64,000 bases of DNA from Chryseobacterium sp. (GTDB lineage Bacteria > Bacteroidota > Bacteroidia > Flavobacteriales > Weeksellaceae): positions 124,001 to 188,000 of the forward strand of contig NZ_JAFAJM010000004.1 of NCBI RefSeq assembly GCF_019236175.1, written 5' to 3'. The notes under the pieces are model-generated. The model was given only the letters and a program-made list of their open reading frames with translations. It was not told the origin of the DNA and searched no databases. Positions 1 through 9,282 of this stretch are shown here, in pieces (the first letter of the stretch is position 1; each line of letters starts with the position of its first letter). The position numbers were made by a program, and so were the translations under genes.

Positions 1-1
1 C

Positions 2-265
2 AACCTGGGAGCATCAAAAACAATCTGGAAAGGAGACGGAACCATTTCTTTTAATATCCAGGATATTTTCAATACCAGAAGCAGAGAAGTATTAAGCTTT
101 AACAGTGATTATACACGAAGCAATTATATGCAATGGCAGCCGAGACAGTTTTCTATCTCTTTAACCTACAGGTTTAAACAGGGAGAAAGAATAGAGCAGC
201 CTAAGAAGAAAAAAGACATTAACTCCAATGCAGCGGGAGACGACCAGCAAGGTGGCCCGATGTAA
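2..265 (+). CDS. outer-membrane beta-barrel family protein, C-terminal end (partial)
   Basis: Only the last 87 codons are present; the gene starts to the left of the window. The piece reads as alternating polar and aromatic beta strands (a strand with SFNIQDIFNTR, then RQFSISLTYRF near the end), which is the closing part of a TonB-dependent or OMP_b-brl_3-type barrel. After the last strand there is an unusual charged tail, about 30 residues, with a lysine run (PKKKKD) and a Gly-Gln-rich end. Such periplasm-facing tails are common in Chryseobacterium barrel proteins of this class. Function and substrate cannot be judged from this fragment. A strong hairpin follows the stop within 10 bases. Confidence 0.7.
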   Translation, partial: NLGASKTIWKGDGTISFNIQDIFNTRSREVLSFNSDYTRSNYMQWQPRQFSISLTYRFKQGERIEQPKKKKDINSNAAGDDQQGGPM

Positions 266-274
266 TTAAAATAA

Positions 275-306
275 AATCCCGAAAATTTCTTTTCGGGATT
301 TTTTTA
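275..306. terminator. bidirectional intrinsic terminator
   Basis: An 11-bp stem (AATCCCGAAAA with TTTTCGGGATT) and a 4-nt loop are followed by a T run on the plus strand and preceded by an A-rich stretch for the minus strand. It lies between two convergent genes and probably ends both. Confidence 0.85.
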
Positions 307-312
307 TTGTTT

Positions 313-765
313 TTATTTTACGGTTTCTTTTCTTTCTACTTTTTCCTTTTCAGCTTCATAGATTCTTTTTCTCAGGTCGCTGGTAGAAAATCTGTGATCT
401 CTTTTGTTGTAAAAGATTTCAATTCCTTTTTCTTCACAATACTGTTTTCCGGTAAAGTCTCTGTCCATATAATCATCCCCGATGATTCTTACATCGATGA
501 CAAAAGATTTTAAAATATCTAAAAGATCTTCTTCTGTGTAGTAAGGAACAATTTCATCTACAGCATTCACTGCTTTGAGCTGAATATACCTTTCAACAAT
601 GGTCTGGCTCGGTCTGTTCTTGTTGGGACGGTCATGAGACGGGTCAATCTGAAGTCCGACGATCAAATAATCGCATACCGTTTTTGCTTCTTCAAGCATT
701 TTAATGTGTCCTGCATGCAATAGATCAAATGAGGAAAATGTAATACCTATTCTTTGTGTCTTCAT
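313..765 (-). CDS. adenylyltransferase/cytidyltransferase family protein (TagD-like)
   Basis: A nucleotidyltransferase of 150 residues. The N-terminus has the HxGH signature in FDLLHAGHIKMLEEA (about residues 13-27). The C-terminal RFSTSDLRKRI corresponds to the family's ISTT-type motif that contacts the nucleotide. Size and motifs match glycerol-3-phosphate cytidylyltransferase-like enzymes, which transfer CMP or AMP from CTP or ATP to a phosphorylated alcohol or sugar. It is the last gene of a five-gene minus-strand operon with a GalE and a sugar aminotransferase, so activation of a surface-glycan building block is likely. The true substrate cannot be read from sequence. Confidence 0.85.
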   Translation of the reverse strand: MKTQRIGITFSSFDLLHAGHIKMLEEAKTVCDYLIVGLQIDPSHDRPNKNRPSQTIVERYIQLKAVNAVDEIVPYYTEEDLLDILKSFVIDVRIIGDDYMDRDFTGKQYCEEKGIEIFYNKRDHRFSTSDLRKRIYEAEKEKVERKETVK

Positions 766-778
766 ATTAATTTTTAGG

Positions 779-1543
779 TTAAAACTTCGCTGAAATAAAA
801 GTTCTTTTAAACGGATAAAAGACTGGTGATTCAGGGAAGATGTTTTGTAATTCTAGTTTATAATCGTTTTTAAATTGTTCTTTCATATCCTCCGGAAGTC
901 TTTCGATATACGGAAGCATGGCTGTTCCTGAAGCCCAAGTAAATATTGCTTCGGCATTTTCAAGAACATGTGGAAATACTTTTTCATAAACGGTAATTTC
1001 TCTCCCGTTATGATTAAACAATATTCCTGCATAATCTTCTATTTTCAGCACTGTATATTCTCTTTCCCAAGAGTTATAGGCTGTTTTATAAGGCTCAGAG
1101 CCGGCAATTTTCCTTAGAAGCTGGTGTACAATATATTCATGATTGGACGGAACCTGTACGGCTAATTGTCCTCCTGCTTTAATTTTACTGATAATCCTTG
1201 GAAACAGCTCTTTATGGTTGCTGCACCATTGAATGGCAGCATTAGAAATAATCAGATCATAGGTATCCCCAAGATGCAGCTGCTCTTCAATACTTCTTTT
1301 CTCAAAGTGAAGTCTGCTGGTTTTAAAATGAGCTGCTTTTTCAAGCATTTCCTCGGATGAATCAATTCCTAAAACCTTAGAGTCTTCAAGATAATCCAAA
1401 AGTCTGGACGTAAGTTCACCGGTTCCGCATCCCAAATCTATAACAGACAAATCCGATCTTGACTCAACAAGATTTAATAATTCATAAAAAGGCGCTGAAC
1501 GCTCTTCTTTAAACTGGTCGTATACCTCAGGATTCCAAGCCAT
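779..1543 (-). CDS. tam: trans-aconitate 2-methyltransferase-like SAM methyltransferase
   Basis: A class I SAM-dependent methyltransferase of 254 residues, about the length of E. coli Tam (252). It keeps the Tam hallmarks: WNPEVYDQFKEER at the N-terminus, the SAM-binding VIDLGCGTGELTSRL (about residues 34-48), then GIDSSEEML, and the NAAIQWCSNHKELFP stretch (Tam has NASLQWLPDHYELFP). Known Tam methylates trans-aconitate, a spontaneous by-product of the TCA cycle. It sits 13-14 bases from its neighbours in an operon otherwise aimed at sugar nucleotides, which is an odd place for Tam, so the substrate here could differ. Confidence 0.75.
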   Translation of the reverse strand: MAWNPEVYDQFKEERSAPFYELLNLVESRSDLSVIDLGCGTGELTSRLLDYLEDSKVLGIDSSEEMLEKAAHFKTSRLHFEKRSIEEQLHLGDTYDLIISNAAIQWCSNHKELFPRIISKIKAGGQLAVQVPSNHEYIVHQLLRKIAGSEPYKTAYNSWEREYTVLKIEDYAGILFNHNGREITVYEKVFPHVLENAEAIFTWASGTAMLPYIERLPEDMKEQFKNDYKLELQNIFPESPVFYPFKRTFISAKF

Positions 1544-1555
1544 AATATAATGATT

Positions 1556-2578
1556 TTAAGAGTTTCTGCTATTTAAATATTTCTGCCACTCCCAGGTCGT
1601 TCTCAATGATTCTTCCAATGAAGTTTCTGATTTCCAGCCCAGTTCTTTCTCGGCTTTAGAGGGATCTGCGTAAGCAATTGTAATATCGCCTGCTCTTCTC
1701 GGGCAAATCTGATAGGGAACTTTTACATGATTGGCTGTTTCAAAAGCTTTTACGACTTCCAGAACTGATGACCCCTGACCTGTTCCCAGATTATACGTAT
1801 CGATAACGGATTCTTCAGAAGGGTCTTCCATTAATTTTTTCAAAGCAGCAACATGGGCTTTTGCCAGATCAACTATATAAATATAATCTCTGATTGGGGT
1901 TCCGTCCTTTGTATCATAGTCATTACCCCAAATGTTTAATTTTTCACGAATTCCTGCTGCTGTCTGCATTACATAAGGAACCAGGTTATTAGGAACCCCC
2001 AAAGGCAATTCTCCGATCTTTGAAGACGGATGGGCTCCGATAGGATTAAAGTATCTTAATAATGAGATTTTACGATGGTATGCTTTTGCGAAATCCATTA
2101 AGATCTGTTCACCCATCTGTTTCGTCTTGCCGTATACACTTTCAGGCGTTTTTAAAGGGGTATTTTCATCAATGGGCATCACATCAGCCTGTCCATAAAC
2201 CGTACATGAAGAACTGAAAATAAAGTTTGAAATTTCTCTTTGCTTAAACTCCTGAAGAATATTGATTAGGGAAAACAAATTATTTTCGTAGTAATCAACA
2301 GGTTTTACCTGGCTCTCTCCTACGGCTTTTGAAGCTGCAAAATTAATACAACCATCAATCTGGTGCGCCTCAAAAACCTGATGAAGCAATTCTTTTCTTT
2401 TTAAATCAAAAGGATAAAAAATCGGTTTTTTACCCGTGATTTCTTCAATATTATTTAAAATAAACCTTTCCGAATTGGACAGGTCATCAACAATAACCAC
2501 TTCAAAGCCGTTATTGATAAGTTCTACTACGGTGTGGGAACCGATATATCCAAGTCCGCCTGTAACAAGTATTGCCAT
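1556..2578 (-). CDS. galE: UDP-glucose 4-epimerase
   Basis: An extended short-chain dehydrogenase of 340 residues. It starts with the NAD-binding GGLGYIGSHT (about residues 7-16). SSSCTVYG and the catalytic YxxxK (YGKTK, about residues 148-152) follow. Later come RYFNPIGAHPS and the substrate-side RDYIYIVDLAKAH, all typical of GalE. It interconverts UDP-glucose and UDP-galactose (or the N-acetyl forms) in the cytoplasm. The gene lies 9 bases after the membrane protein gene and 12 before tam, in the same operon. With the DegT aminotransferase upstream it points to glycan precursor supply. Confidence 0.95.
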   Translation of the reverse strand: MAILVTGGLGYIGSHTVVELINNGFEVVIVDDLSNSERFILNNIEEITGKKPIFYPFDLKRKELLHQVFEAHQIDGCINFAASKAVGESQVKPVDYYENNLFSLINILQEFKQREISNFIFSSSCTVYGQADVMPIDENTPLKTPESVYGKTKQMGEQILMDFAKAYHRKISLLRYFNPIGAHPSSKIGELPLGVPNNLVPYVMQTAAGIREKLNIWGNDYDTKDGTPIRDYIYIVDLAKAHVAALKKLMEDPSEESVIDTYNLGTGQGSSVLEVVKAFETANHVKVPYQICPRRAGDITIAYADPSKAEKELGWKSETSLEESLRTTWEWQKYLNSRNS

Positions 2579-2587
2579 TTTTATTTT

Positions 2588-3031
2588 TTAATCTTCGTGT
2601 TTTCCTATATTTTCTATTTCATCTTTTGCCGGATAGTGCTTAAAATATCTTATGAGCAATAAGGGACCTGCCACTAAAAAAACTATAAAAAACAGAAAAG
2701 AAGACCAATAGGCATTCATTCCTTCATGATAGGTTTTAAAAAAGTTTACCGACCACAACAGACAGATCAAAGCAGCTGAAATGTTGAGGTAAATAAATGT
2801 CTTTCCGGACTCTTTAAAAACATTTACAAAGGTGACAGCAAGCAATATAAAGGTAGCAAAAATCAATAAAAAGATTGGAATCTGAATTGCTTTATACTGC
2901 TCGGTTATCCCATAATTTTTAAATAAAATATTAAAAACAACGCACCCATAATAAATCATCCAGCACAGGACAAAGATAATTGTAAAAAAATAGGCAAATT
3001 TATTCTTTAATATTCTCTCTTCGTGAAGCAT
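2588..3031 (-). CDS. small four-helix membrane protein, function unknown
   Basis: 147 residues with four hydrophobic segments at about 13-33, 48-68, 78-98 and 108-128, short charged loops and a charged C-terminal tail (KDEIENIGKHED). I recognise no family. The start codon lies 3 bases after the aminotransferase stop, so the two are probably translationally coupled. Its place between a sugar aminotransferase and GalE suggests a helper role in membrane-linked glycan synthesis, but this is guilt by association only. Confidence 0.7.
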   Translation of the reverse strand: MLHEERILKNKFAYFFTIIFVLCWMIYYGCVVFNILFKNYGITEQYKAIQIPIFLLIFATFILLAVTFVNVFKESGKTFIYLNISAALICLLWSVNFFKTYHEGMNAYWSSFLFFIVFLVAGPLLLIRYFKHYPAKDEIENIGKHED

Positions 3032-3034
3032 AGC

Positions 3035-4159
3035 TTATCCCATAAACTCAAGCACTGCATCGGTAATATACTTCAGCTGCTCTTCGTCAAGTTCGGTATG
3101 CATCGGTAAAGAAATCACCTGATCCAAAAGCTTGTCTGTATTGATAAAATCCGCATCATTACTTTCCTGGAAATAGGCTTTCTGTTTTCTTAATGCTACC
3201 GGGTAATAGATCATGGCCGGAATTTCTTTCTCCGTCAGGAACTTTTGAAGTTCATTACGTTTTCCGTTCAGAATTCTTAAAGTATACTGGTGGAATACGT
3301 GCGTAGAATCTTCACTTCTTTTTGGAGTAAGGATATTAGGGTTTCCGGCAAATGCTTCATCATAATAATCGGCTGCCTTTCTTCTTGCTTCGTTATAAGA
3401 ATCAAGATGAGGAAGTTTTTTTCTTAAAACTGCCGCCTGAATACTGTCTAAACGGGAGTTTACTCCTACTTCGTCATGATAGTATCTTTCATACATTCCA
3501 TGGTTTACGATTCCTCTTAAACGGTGTGCTAATTCATCATTATTGGTAAAAATAGCCCCTCCGTCACCGTAGCATCCTAAATTCTTTGAAGGAAAGAAAG
3601 ATGTTGTTCCCACAGTAGCCATCGTACCAGCGTATTTTACCGTTCCGTCTGAAAATGTATATTCGGCACCAATAGCCTGTGCATTATCTTCAATAACATA
3701 TAAATTGTGCTCTTCAGCAATTTTTAAAATTTCCTCCATATTGGCACATTGTCCGAATAAATGTACAGGAATAATTGCTTTTGTTCTTGGTGTAATTGCT
3801 TTTCTTAAGTCTTCGGTTGAGATTGTGAATGTATCATAATCTACATCTACCAAAACCGATTTTAATTTAAGCAAATGAATCACCTCTACTGTTGCAGCAA
3901 AAGTGAAATCAGCGGTAATCACCTCATCTCCTTCTTTCAGATCCAGCGCCATAAGGGCAATCTGCAATGCATCTGTTCCATTTGCGCATGGAATCACATG
4001 TTTTACGTCTAAATAAGACTCCAATTCATTCTGGAAAGACTTTACTTCAGGACCGTTGATAAAAGCCGCAGAATCCATTACATTTAAAACTGCATTGTCT
4101 ACATCATTCTTTATTTTGTAATACTGACTTTGCAAGTCAACCATCTGAATTTTTTTCAT
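3035..4159 (-). CDS. DegT/DnrJ/EryC1/StrS family PLP aminotransferase
   Basis: 374 residues, full length for sugar aminotransferases such as WecE, ArnB or PglE. Visible marks: QSQYYKIKNDVDNAV near the start, CANGTDALQIALMAL (PLP phosphate side), VIEDNAQAIGA (the Asp that pairs with the PLP nitrogen), and the Schiff-base lysine in FFPSKNLGCYGDGG. HQYTLRI and the QKAYFQ region complete the fold. These enzymes aminate a keto-sugar nucleotide. It is the first gene of the minus-strand operon running down to 313. The exact sugar is unknown. Confidence 0.9.
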   Translation of the reverse strand: MKKIQMVDLQSQYYKIKNDVDNAVLNVMDSAAFINGPEVKSFQNELESYLDVKHVIPCANGTDALQIALMALDLKEGDEVITADFTFAATVEVIHLLKLKSVLVDVDYDTFTISTEDLRKAITPRTKAIIPVHLFGQCANMEEILKIAEEHNLYVIEDNAQAIGAEYTFSDGTVKYAGTMATVGTTSFFPSKNLGCYGDGGAIFTNNDELAHRLRGIVNHGMYERYYHDEVGVNSRLDSIQAAVLRKKLPHLDSYNEARRKAADYYDEAFAGNPNILTPKRSEDSTHVFHQYTLRILNGKRNELQKFLTEKEIPAMIYYPVALRKQKAYFQESNDADFINTDKLLDQVISLPMHTELDEEQLKYITDAVLEFMG

Positions 4160-4247
4160 AAAGTAAATATTTCTGTAAAAATAAGGAATTTAATATCCCA
4201 TCAAAAATTTTATTGATTTTGTTTTTATCTTTATACAAAATAATACT

Positions 4248-5855
4248 ATGAAAAAGCTTTTACTCTTTTGTTTGTTAACGGGTTATTCCATTGCATCAGC
4301 TCAAACCCAGCTTGTTTTTGTTTATTTTACTGACAAACCCAATAAAGCTGCTTTTTTTGCCAATCCTTTATCAGAGCTTTCTCAAAAATCACTCAACAGA
4401 CGTACTGCATTAGGAATTTCCCTTAATGATGAGGATGCCCCTATAGAAACATCTTATCTTCAGAATTTACAAAATCTGGGATTTACTGTCACCGATTATT
4501 CCAAATGGCTTAACGGAGCTGCTGTAAATGCTACCCCTTCACAAATAATCAATCTGCAGGCTCTTCCTTTCGTACAGTCTGTACAAAGCTTTGCAAGAAA
4601 CGCATCCGCTGTCCCGAAAATAACTCCTGTTGCTCAACGGAAAAACAATTCGGATACCGGTAAGACCCTCACCACGTTTGATTACGGGTCGGGAGCCGCA
4701 CAGATAGATCAGGTGAACATCCGGCCACTTCATCTGGCCGGCTATACAGGAACCGGAATCTCGATTGCCGTTATTGATGCCGGCTTTCCGTTTGTCAATA
4801 CCGGAACTGCATTTTCAAGGTTATGGGCCAATAACCAGATTAAAGCCGGGTATGATTTCGTTACTAAAACCACTGATATTTACAATACCTCTTTAAGCCA
4901 GCATGGCTCGGTAGTATTAGGCGCTATTGGCGGTTATCTGGAAAACACTTTTGTAGGATCTGCTCCGGATGCTGATTTCTATCTTTATCGCAGCGAAAAT
5001 GCGGCAGTAGAAATTCCTGAGGAAGAAGTATATTGGATTGAGGCAGCTGAGGAAGCTGACAGAAAAGGTGTGGAAATCATCTCAACGTCTCTCGGATATA
5101 ATGTTTTTGATGATTCTCAGTATGATTACAGCTATTCCGATATGAACGGTACAACCTCCTTCATTGCAAAAGCGGCACAAATTGCTGCGGAAAAAGGAAT
5201 TTTTGTTCTTGTAGCCGCTGGTAATTCCGGAACCCTGCCGTGGCATTACCTTCTGACACCTTCCGATAATGCTAAAGTATTTTCAATAGGAGCGGTAGAC
5301 AGTGCAGGGAATTCATCTTCATTTTCTTCTTACGGACCTAATTCCTCAGGAGTTGTAAAACCGGATGGAAGTGCACAGGGAACTTCCACCACAACAGTTA
5401 ATAACAATACGACTGTTACGGTAAGCGGAACTTCTATTGCGACTCCTATAGCTTCAGGAGGAGTAGCTTGTTTTATTCAGGCATTTCCAACGATGAACAG
5501 AGACCAAATCATGATAAAATTAAGACAAACAGCATCACTTTATCCTAACCATACGGATCAGATGGGATACGGCATTCTTAACTTTGGAAGTTTATATAAT
5601 AATGCTGTTTTAGGTACTTCTGAAACGGCAAAAACAGAGGGAATTAAAATCTATCCTAATCCGGTTACCAACATTTTAAGCATTCAATCTGAATATGACA
5701 TTAAGTCTCTGGAAATTTATGATAACCTGGGAAGACTGATCCGCAAAAACAGCCAACAAAAAGCGGTACATGTAGAGAACCTTTCCAAAGGAATTTATTA
5801 CCTGAAAATCCAGATAAAAGATAAAATCTACTATGAGAAATTTATAAAAGAATAA
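4248..5855 (+). CDS. S8 family serine peptidase with type IX secretion C-terminal domain
   Basis: 535 residues. A signal peptide (MKKLLLFCLLTGYSIASAQ) precedes an inhibitor-like prodomain (about 20-140) and a subtilisin catalytic domain. The triad is visible: Asp177 in IAVIDAGFP, His219 in SQHGSV, Ser396 in SGTSIATP, with oxyanion Asn326 in AAGNSG. The last ~75 residues start with IKIYPNPVTNILSI and form a type A T9SS sorting domain, ending in YYEKFIKE. The protein should be exported by Sec, carried across the outer membrane by the T9SS and anchored or released. The ATG follows a TATCTTTA box (about 4226-4233), a variant of the usual TAnnTTTG. Confidence 0.93.
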   Translation: MKKLLLFCLLTGYSIASAQTQLVFVYFTDKPNKAAFFANPLSELSQKSLNRRTALGISLNDEDAPIETSYLQNLQNLGFTVTDYSKWLNGAAVNATPSQIINLQALPFVQSVQSFARNASAVPKITPVAQRKNNSDTGKTLTTFDYGSGAAQIDQVNIRPLHLAGYTGTGISIAVIDAGFPFVNTGTAFSRLWANNQIKAGYDFVTKTTDIYNTSLSQHGSVVLGAIGGYLENTFVGSAPDADFYLYRSENAAVEIPEEEVYWIEAAEEADRKGVEIISTSLGYNVFDDSQYDYSYSDMNGTTSFIAKAAQIAAEKGIFVLVAAGNSGTLPWHYLLTPSDNAKVFSIGAVDSAGNSSSFSSYGPNSSGVVKPDGSAQGTSTTTVNNNTTVTVSGTSIATPIASGGVACFIQAFPTMNRDQIMIKLRQTASLYPNHTDQMGYGILNFGSLYNNAVLGTSETAKTEGIKIYPNPVTNILSIQSEYDIKSLEIYDNLGRLIRKNSQQKAVHVENLSKGIYYLKIQIKDKIYYEKFIKE

Positions 5856-5863
5856 ATGTTTCA

Positions 5864-5917
5864 GCTAAAGCCTGTAGAGGTATTTTAAAATACAGAAACG
5901 GGCTGAAGCCCGTTTCT
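5864..5917. repeat. REP-like dispersed repeat (copy 1), also a convergent terminator
   Basis: A half element GCTAAAGCC (5864-5872) is followed by a spacer and an 11-bp perfect stem AGAAACGGGCT-ga-AGCCCGTTTCT (5894-5917). The same architecture recurs at 13881-13946 (inverted), 29695-29746 and 32736-32789. Here it lies between two converging genes and would end transcription from both sides. Confidence 0.8.
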
Positions 5918-5941
5918 AATGATTGACATAATATGATAAAA

Positions 5942-8476
5942 TTATGCTGAGTTTCTGCTCGCATTAATATTTCCAAACAAAGAACGGGTCACGAGTTTCT
6001 CATACGTTTCTTTGTTGCCTTCTCCTTTCTGTATTTTCATTAAGGCATACTGTTGAATACTCAACAAAGGGAGTACTATCTTCTCACGGATCTTCACTGA
6101 TTTTCGGGATAACGGATCTTCTTCCTGGAGCATTTTAAAACCTGTCAGTTCCAGCATGATCTCCTTTGATAATTCGTACTCACTGAAAAGAATATTCCAG
6201 AATGCTCCGAACTTCGGATTGTTTTTGATATAATAAGTCAATGGAAAATATGATTTATTCATGCTCATCATCGAGTTCAGCACCAATGTTTTAAAGAAGT
6301 CTGATCCTTTGTACAATTCCTTTACTTCCTCAAACCGTCCCTGTTCTTTCAACTGTTGCATAGCATATCCAAAACCGAAAAATCCGGGAACATTCTGCTT
6401 CAACTGTGACCATGAACCTACGAACGGGATAGCTCTTAAATCCTCAAACCTCAGCTCACTTCCGTTTCCTCTTTTCGACGGGCGGCTTCCGATATTTGTT
6501 TTTCCGTAATATTCCAGCGTACTCATTTCCTGAAGATAAGGTACAAACATAGGATGAGCTTTCAGGTCGGAATATTTTTTATAACTGATATCTGCCAGTT
6601 CGATGATCAGAGATCTTTCTTTTTCGGTGAGATCTTTTTTTGCATTTTTGAATACGTCATTCTCTACACCAGCCGTTAAAAGCTGTTCAAAATTATATTT
6701 GGCCTGTTCTTTATTTCCAAAAATACTGGTAATGGTCTGCCCCTGAATGGTCAGTTCTATCTTATTATTGGCAATTGTTTTTCCCTGTGAAGCATAAAAA
6801 TCGTGAGTTTTTCCTCCTCCTCTTGCAGGCGGACCTCCACGACCATCGAAGAATACTACTTTGATGTTATTTTGCTCAGAAAGTCTGGTAAGTACTTCTT
6901 TCGCTTTATAAATTTCCCAGTTGGCTTTAAGATAGCCACCGTCTTTTGTTCCGTCTGAAAATCCAAGCATAATAGTCTGCTGATTGCCTCTTTTTTGGAG
7001 GTGTTTCTGATAGACAGGGTGATGGTAAAGCTCATTCATTACATTTTCAGCATTGGCAAGTCCTTCCATGGTTTCAAAAAGCGGAACAATATCCATATTG
7101 ATTTCTTCATCCTCATAACCACAGATTTTGAAAAATGCATATACATTCATAACATCTTTCACGGCATCTGAATTGGAAATAATGTAGCGATTCATTCCTC
7201 TCTGCCCGTTTAAATTCTGAATTTCTGAAACCTGTGAAACCGTTAGCAAAGTATCTCTTACAATATCCTGAAAATCTTCAGGGTTTACTTTTTCAGAAAT
7301 CTGAATCAGCTTGCTGAACTTTTTTCCGGCATCTGCTTCTTCATTTCCGTATACTTTTAAAAAAACCTCATCAATGACGGACTGATGAATTCTGCTATCC
7401 TGTCTGATGTCCAAAGTAGCAAAGTGGGTTCCAAAAATTTTCACACGGTCTCTGAAGTTGATCAAAAGATCCAGAAATAAAGAATTATGTTCATTAACCA
7501 GAATTTTTTCAGCGTCATCCGTCTTCTTTAAAATATCTTCTGCGGTGATCTCTTTTCCGTCAAAAATAGCAGCATATAAGTCCTCACTTAGCTGTGTTAA
7601 GACTTCAGCCACTCCTCTGAAACTTAACCTTCTCCTGATATATTTTAAATGGCTGTAGTATGATTTCAGAATGGCAGAACGCAGCTCTTCAGAAACTTTT
7701 TTGGTGACATCAGCAGTCACAAACGGATTTCCGTCTCTGTCGCCTCCGGGCCAGAATCCGAGCTGGATAATATCTTCATGCAGATGGAAATGTCCGTTTC
7801 CAAAAGTCTTTTTAATCTTTGTAAATAATTCGCCAATGGTATCATAGTATACATACCTCAGATAAGAGATAATACTTAATGCTTCATCTATCGGGGTAGG
7901 TTTTTCTTTATTTACAAAAGGTGTTTTTCCCAATTGCTGCAGCAGGGTATCAATCTGCGTCACAGAATCACTGGTAATGGCTCCTCTCAAATCCTGAATA
8001 ATTCTTTGTACCGAACTTGGATAAAACTGTGTCGGGTGTGCCGTAAATACAACTTTCACGGTAAAATCCTTCAGTTTTTCGCGTACTTTTTCAATTTTAT
8101 GATCCTGGAATGAGCGTTCAAAAAGATTGGTTACTGTTCCGCTATCACTTTCGGAATGGAGATTCGGGAATGCAGCATCTTCTATACTGTCAAATAAAAC
8201 CACCTGTCTTTCGATATACTGAATGATTTTAAAAAGCAACTCCAGTTTTTGTTCTTCCGTATCAAGATCTGTATGGCTTTTAAAAAACTCTTCAATGATT
8301 TCTTCCGGGGTCTTCCCTGCCTCATAACCGGTTCTGCTTTCCTCATAAAGAAAGGGAAGCAACATCCCGATATTGGTCATTTTATCATAGGGCAGGCTCA
8401 TAAATAATGAATTGTAGATCTGGAACTTATTCTCCACGATCTGCCTGAACTTTTCTGCGCGTTGGTCGTGTATCAT
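5942..8476 (-). CDS. ppc: phosphoenolpyruvate carboxylase
   Basis: 844 residues, near the usual 850-950. Both family signatures are present: VFTAHPTQ (catalytic His, about residue 149) and GFSDGTKDGGYLKANW (about 500-515), as well as the PEP-binding FFDGRGGPPARGGG loop. The C-terminus ends NINASRNSA; most PEPCs end in QNTG, so the last residues are unusual. The enzyme makes oxaloacetate from PEP and bicarbonate to refill the TCA cycle. A TACATTTG box (minus strand, 8489-8482) lies 5 bases before the ATG, so the mRNA may be leaderless. Confidence 0.95.
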   Translation of the reverse strand: MIHDQRAEKFRQIVENKFQIYNSLFMSLPYDKMTNIGMLLPFLYEESRTGYEAGKTPEEIIEEFFKSHTDLDTEEQKLELLFKIIQYIERQVVLFDSIEDAAFPNLHSESDSGTVTNLFERSFQDHKIEKVREKLKDFTVKVVFTAHPTQFYPSSVQRIIQDLRGAITSDSVTQIDTLLQQLGKTPFVNKEKPTPIDEALSIISYLRYVYYDTIGELFTKIKKTFGNGHFHLHEDIIQLGFWPGGDRDGNPFVTADVTKKVSEELRSAILKSYYSHLKYIRRRLSFRGVAEVLTQLSEDLYAAIFDGKEITAEDILKKTDDAEKILVNEHNSLFLDLLINFRDRVKIFGTHFATLDIRQDSRIHQSVIDEVFLKVYGNEEADAGKKFSKLIQISEKVNPEDFQDIVRDTLLTVSQVSEIQNLNGQRGMNRYIISNSDAVKDVMNVYAFFKICGYEDEEINMDIVPLFETMEGLANAENVMNELYHHPVYQKHLQKRGNQQTIMLGFSDGTKDGGYLKANWEIYKAKEVLTRLSEQNNIKVVFFDGRGGPPARGGGKTHDFYASQGKTIANNKIELTIQGQTITSIFGNKEQAKYNFEQLLTAGVENDVFKNAKKDLTEKERSLIIELADISYKKYSDLKAHPMFVPYLQEMSTLEYYGKTNIGSRPSKRGNGSELRFEDLRAIPFVGSWSQLKQNVPGFFGFGYAMQQLKEQGRFEEVKELYKGSDFFKTLVLNSMMSMNKSYFPLTYYIKNNPKFGAFWNILFSEYELSKEIMLELTGFKMLQEEDPLSRKSVKIREKIVLPLLSIQQYALMKIQKGEGNKETYEKLVTRSLFGNINASRNSA

Positions 8477-8481
8477 ACTAA

Positions 8482-8489
8482 CAAATGTA
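8482..8489 (-). promoter_or_regulatory. -7 promoter box of ppc
   Basis: TACATTTG on the minus strand fits the Bacteroidetes TAnnTTTG consensus. It ends 5 bases before the ppc ATG. A matching -33 TTG at the normal distance is not evident. Confidence 0.5.
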
Positions 8490-8580
8490 ACTGTTTTTTG
8501 GAATTAAATAAATTGACAAATGACAAAAAAACAAATGATCCCGGAAAAATAGCCATGCTTTCACCTCCGTAAACATTTCG

Positions 8581-8588
8581 TACCTTTG
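8581..8588 (+). promoter_or_regulatory. -7 promoter box upstream of the Crp/Fnr gene
   Basis: TACCTTTG matches TAnnTTTG. Transcription would start near 8593, leaving a leader of about 65 bases before the ATG at 8660. Confidence 0.5.
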
Positions 8589-8659
8589 TCTTCACATTAA
8601 TCCTTTAAATATAACTAATAATATTGTTGAGGTTACAGTAAAATAATTCAAAAATTTCT

Positions 8660-9226
8660 ATGGGTTACATCAGAGAATATTACGAACAGATCGTCAAACT
8701 AAAGGAATCGGAATGGACATTTATAGCAAGACATTTTCACAGAAAGGTTTTTGCTAAAAATAAAGTCATTACCCAACACGGTGAGACGGAGAAGTATCTG
8801 TCCTTCATAGAATCGGGACTGGTAAGGTTTTATATTCCGGATGATGAATACGGCTATACTTTTAGTTTTGGTTTTGAAAAGGAATTTACCTGTGCCTATG
8901 ATTCTTTTCTTACCCAGACTCCTTCAGAATATGAAATGCAGGCCTTAACGGAAACTGTGGTATGGCAGATTTCTTATAATGATTTACAGCAGGTTTATAA
9001 TCATACGAATGTGGGAAACCATTTAGGGCGCTTTGCCTCCGAGAAGTTATTTTTAGCCAAAAGCAAAAGAGAAATGTCTTTACTCAAACTTACAGCCAGA
9101 GAACGTTATTTAAAATTATTTACCGAACAGCCTGAAATGCTCAGACTTGTTCCGCTGAAATACATTGCTTCTTATATCGGAATCACTCCACAGGCTTTAA
9201 GCAGAATCCGCAGACAGATTAATTAA
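8660..9226 (+). CDS. Crp/Fnr family transcriptional regulator
   Basis: 188 residues: an N-terminal cyclic-nucleotide-binding-like beta roll (about 25-115, with KVITQHGETEKYLSFIESGLVRFYI) and a C-terminal winged helix (about 140-188). The recognition helix lies around LKYIASYIGITPQALSRIRRQI. The ITPQALSRIR helix is typical of the Bacteroidetes branch. The canonical cAMP-binding residues are not obvious, so the ligand is unknown. It precedes the deformylase gene, with a separate promoter-like box before the latter. Confidence 0.9.
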   Translation: MGYIREYYEQIVKLKESEWTFIARHFHRKVFAKNKVITQHGETEKYLSFIESGLVRFYIPDDEYGYTFSFGFEKEFTCAYDSFLTQTPSEYEMQALTETVVWQISYNDLQQVYNHTNVGNHLGRFASEKLFLAKSKREMSLLKLTARERYLKLFTEQPEMLRLVPLKYIASYIGITPQALSRIRRQIN

Positions 9227-9282
9227 CATAGGTTCATTGTATATCTTTTCTCTTCTGCTGAACTTTGCAGAAAATTATTTTA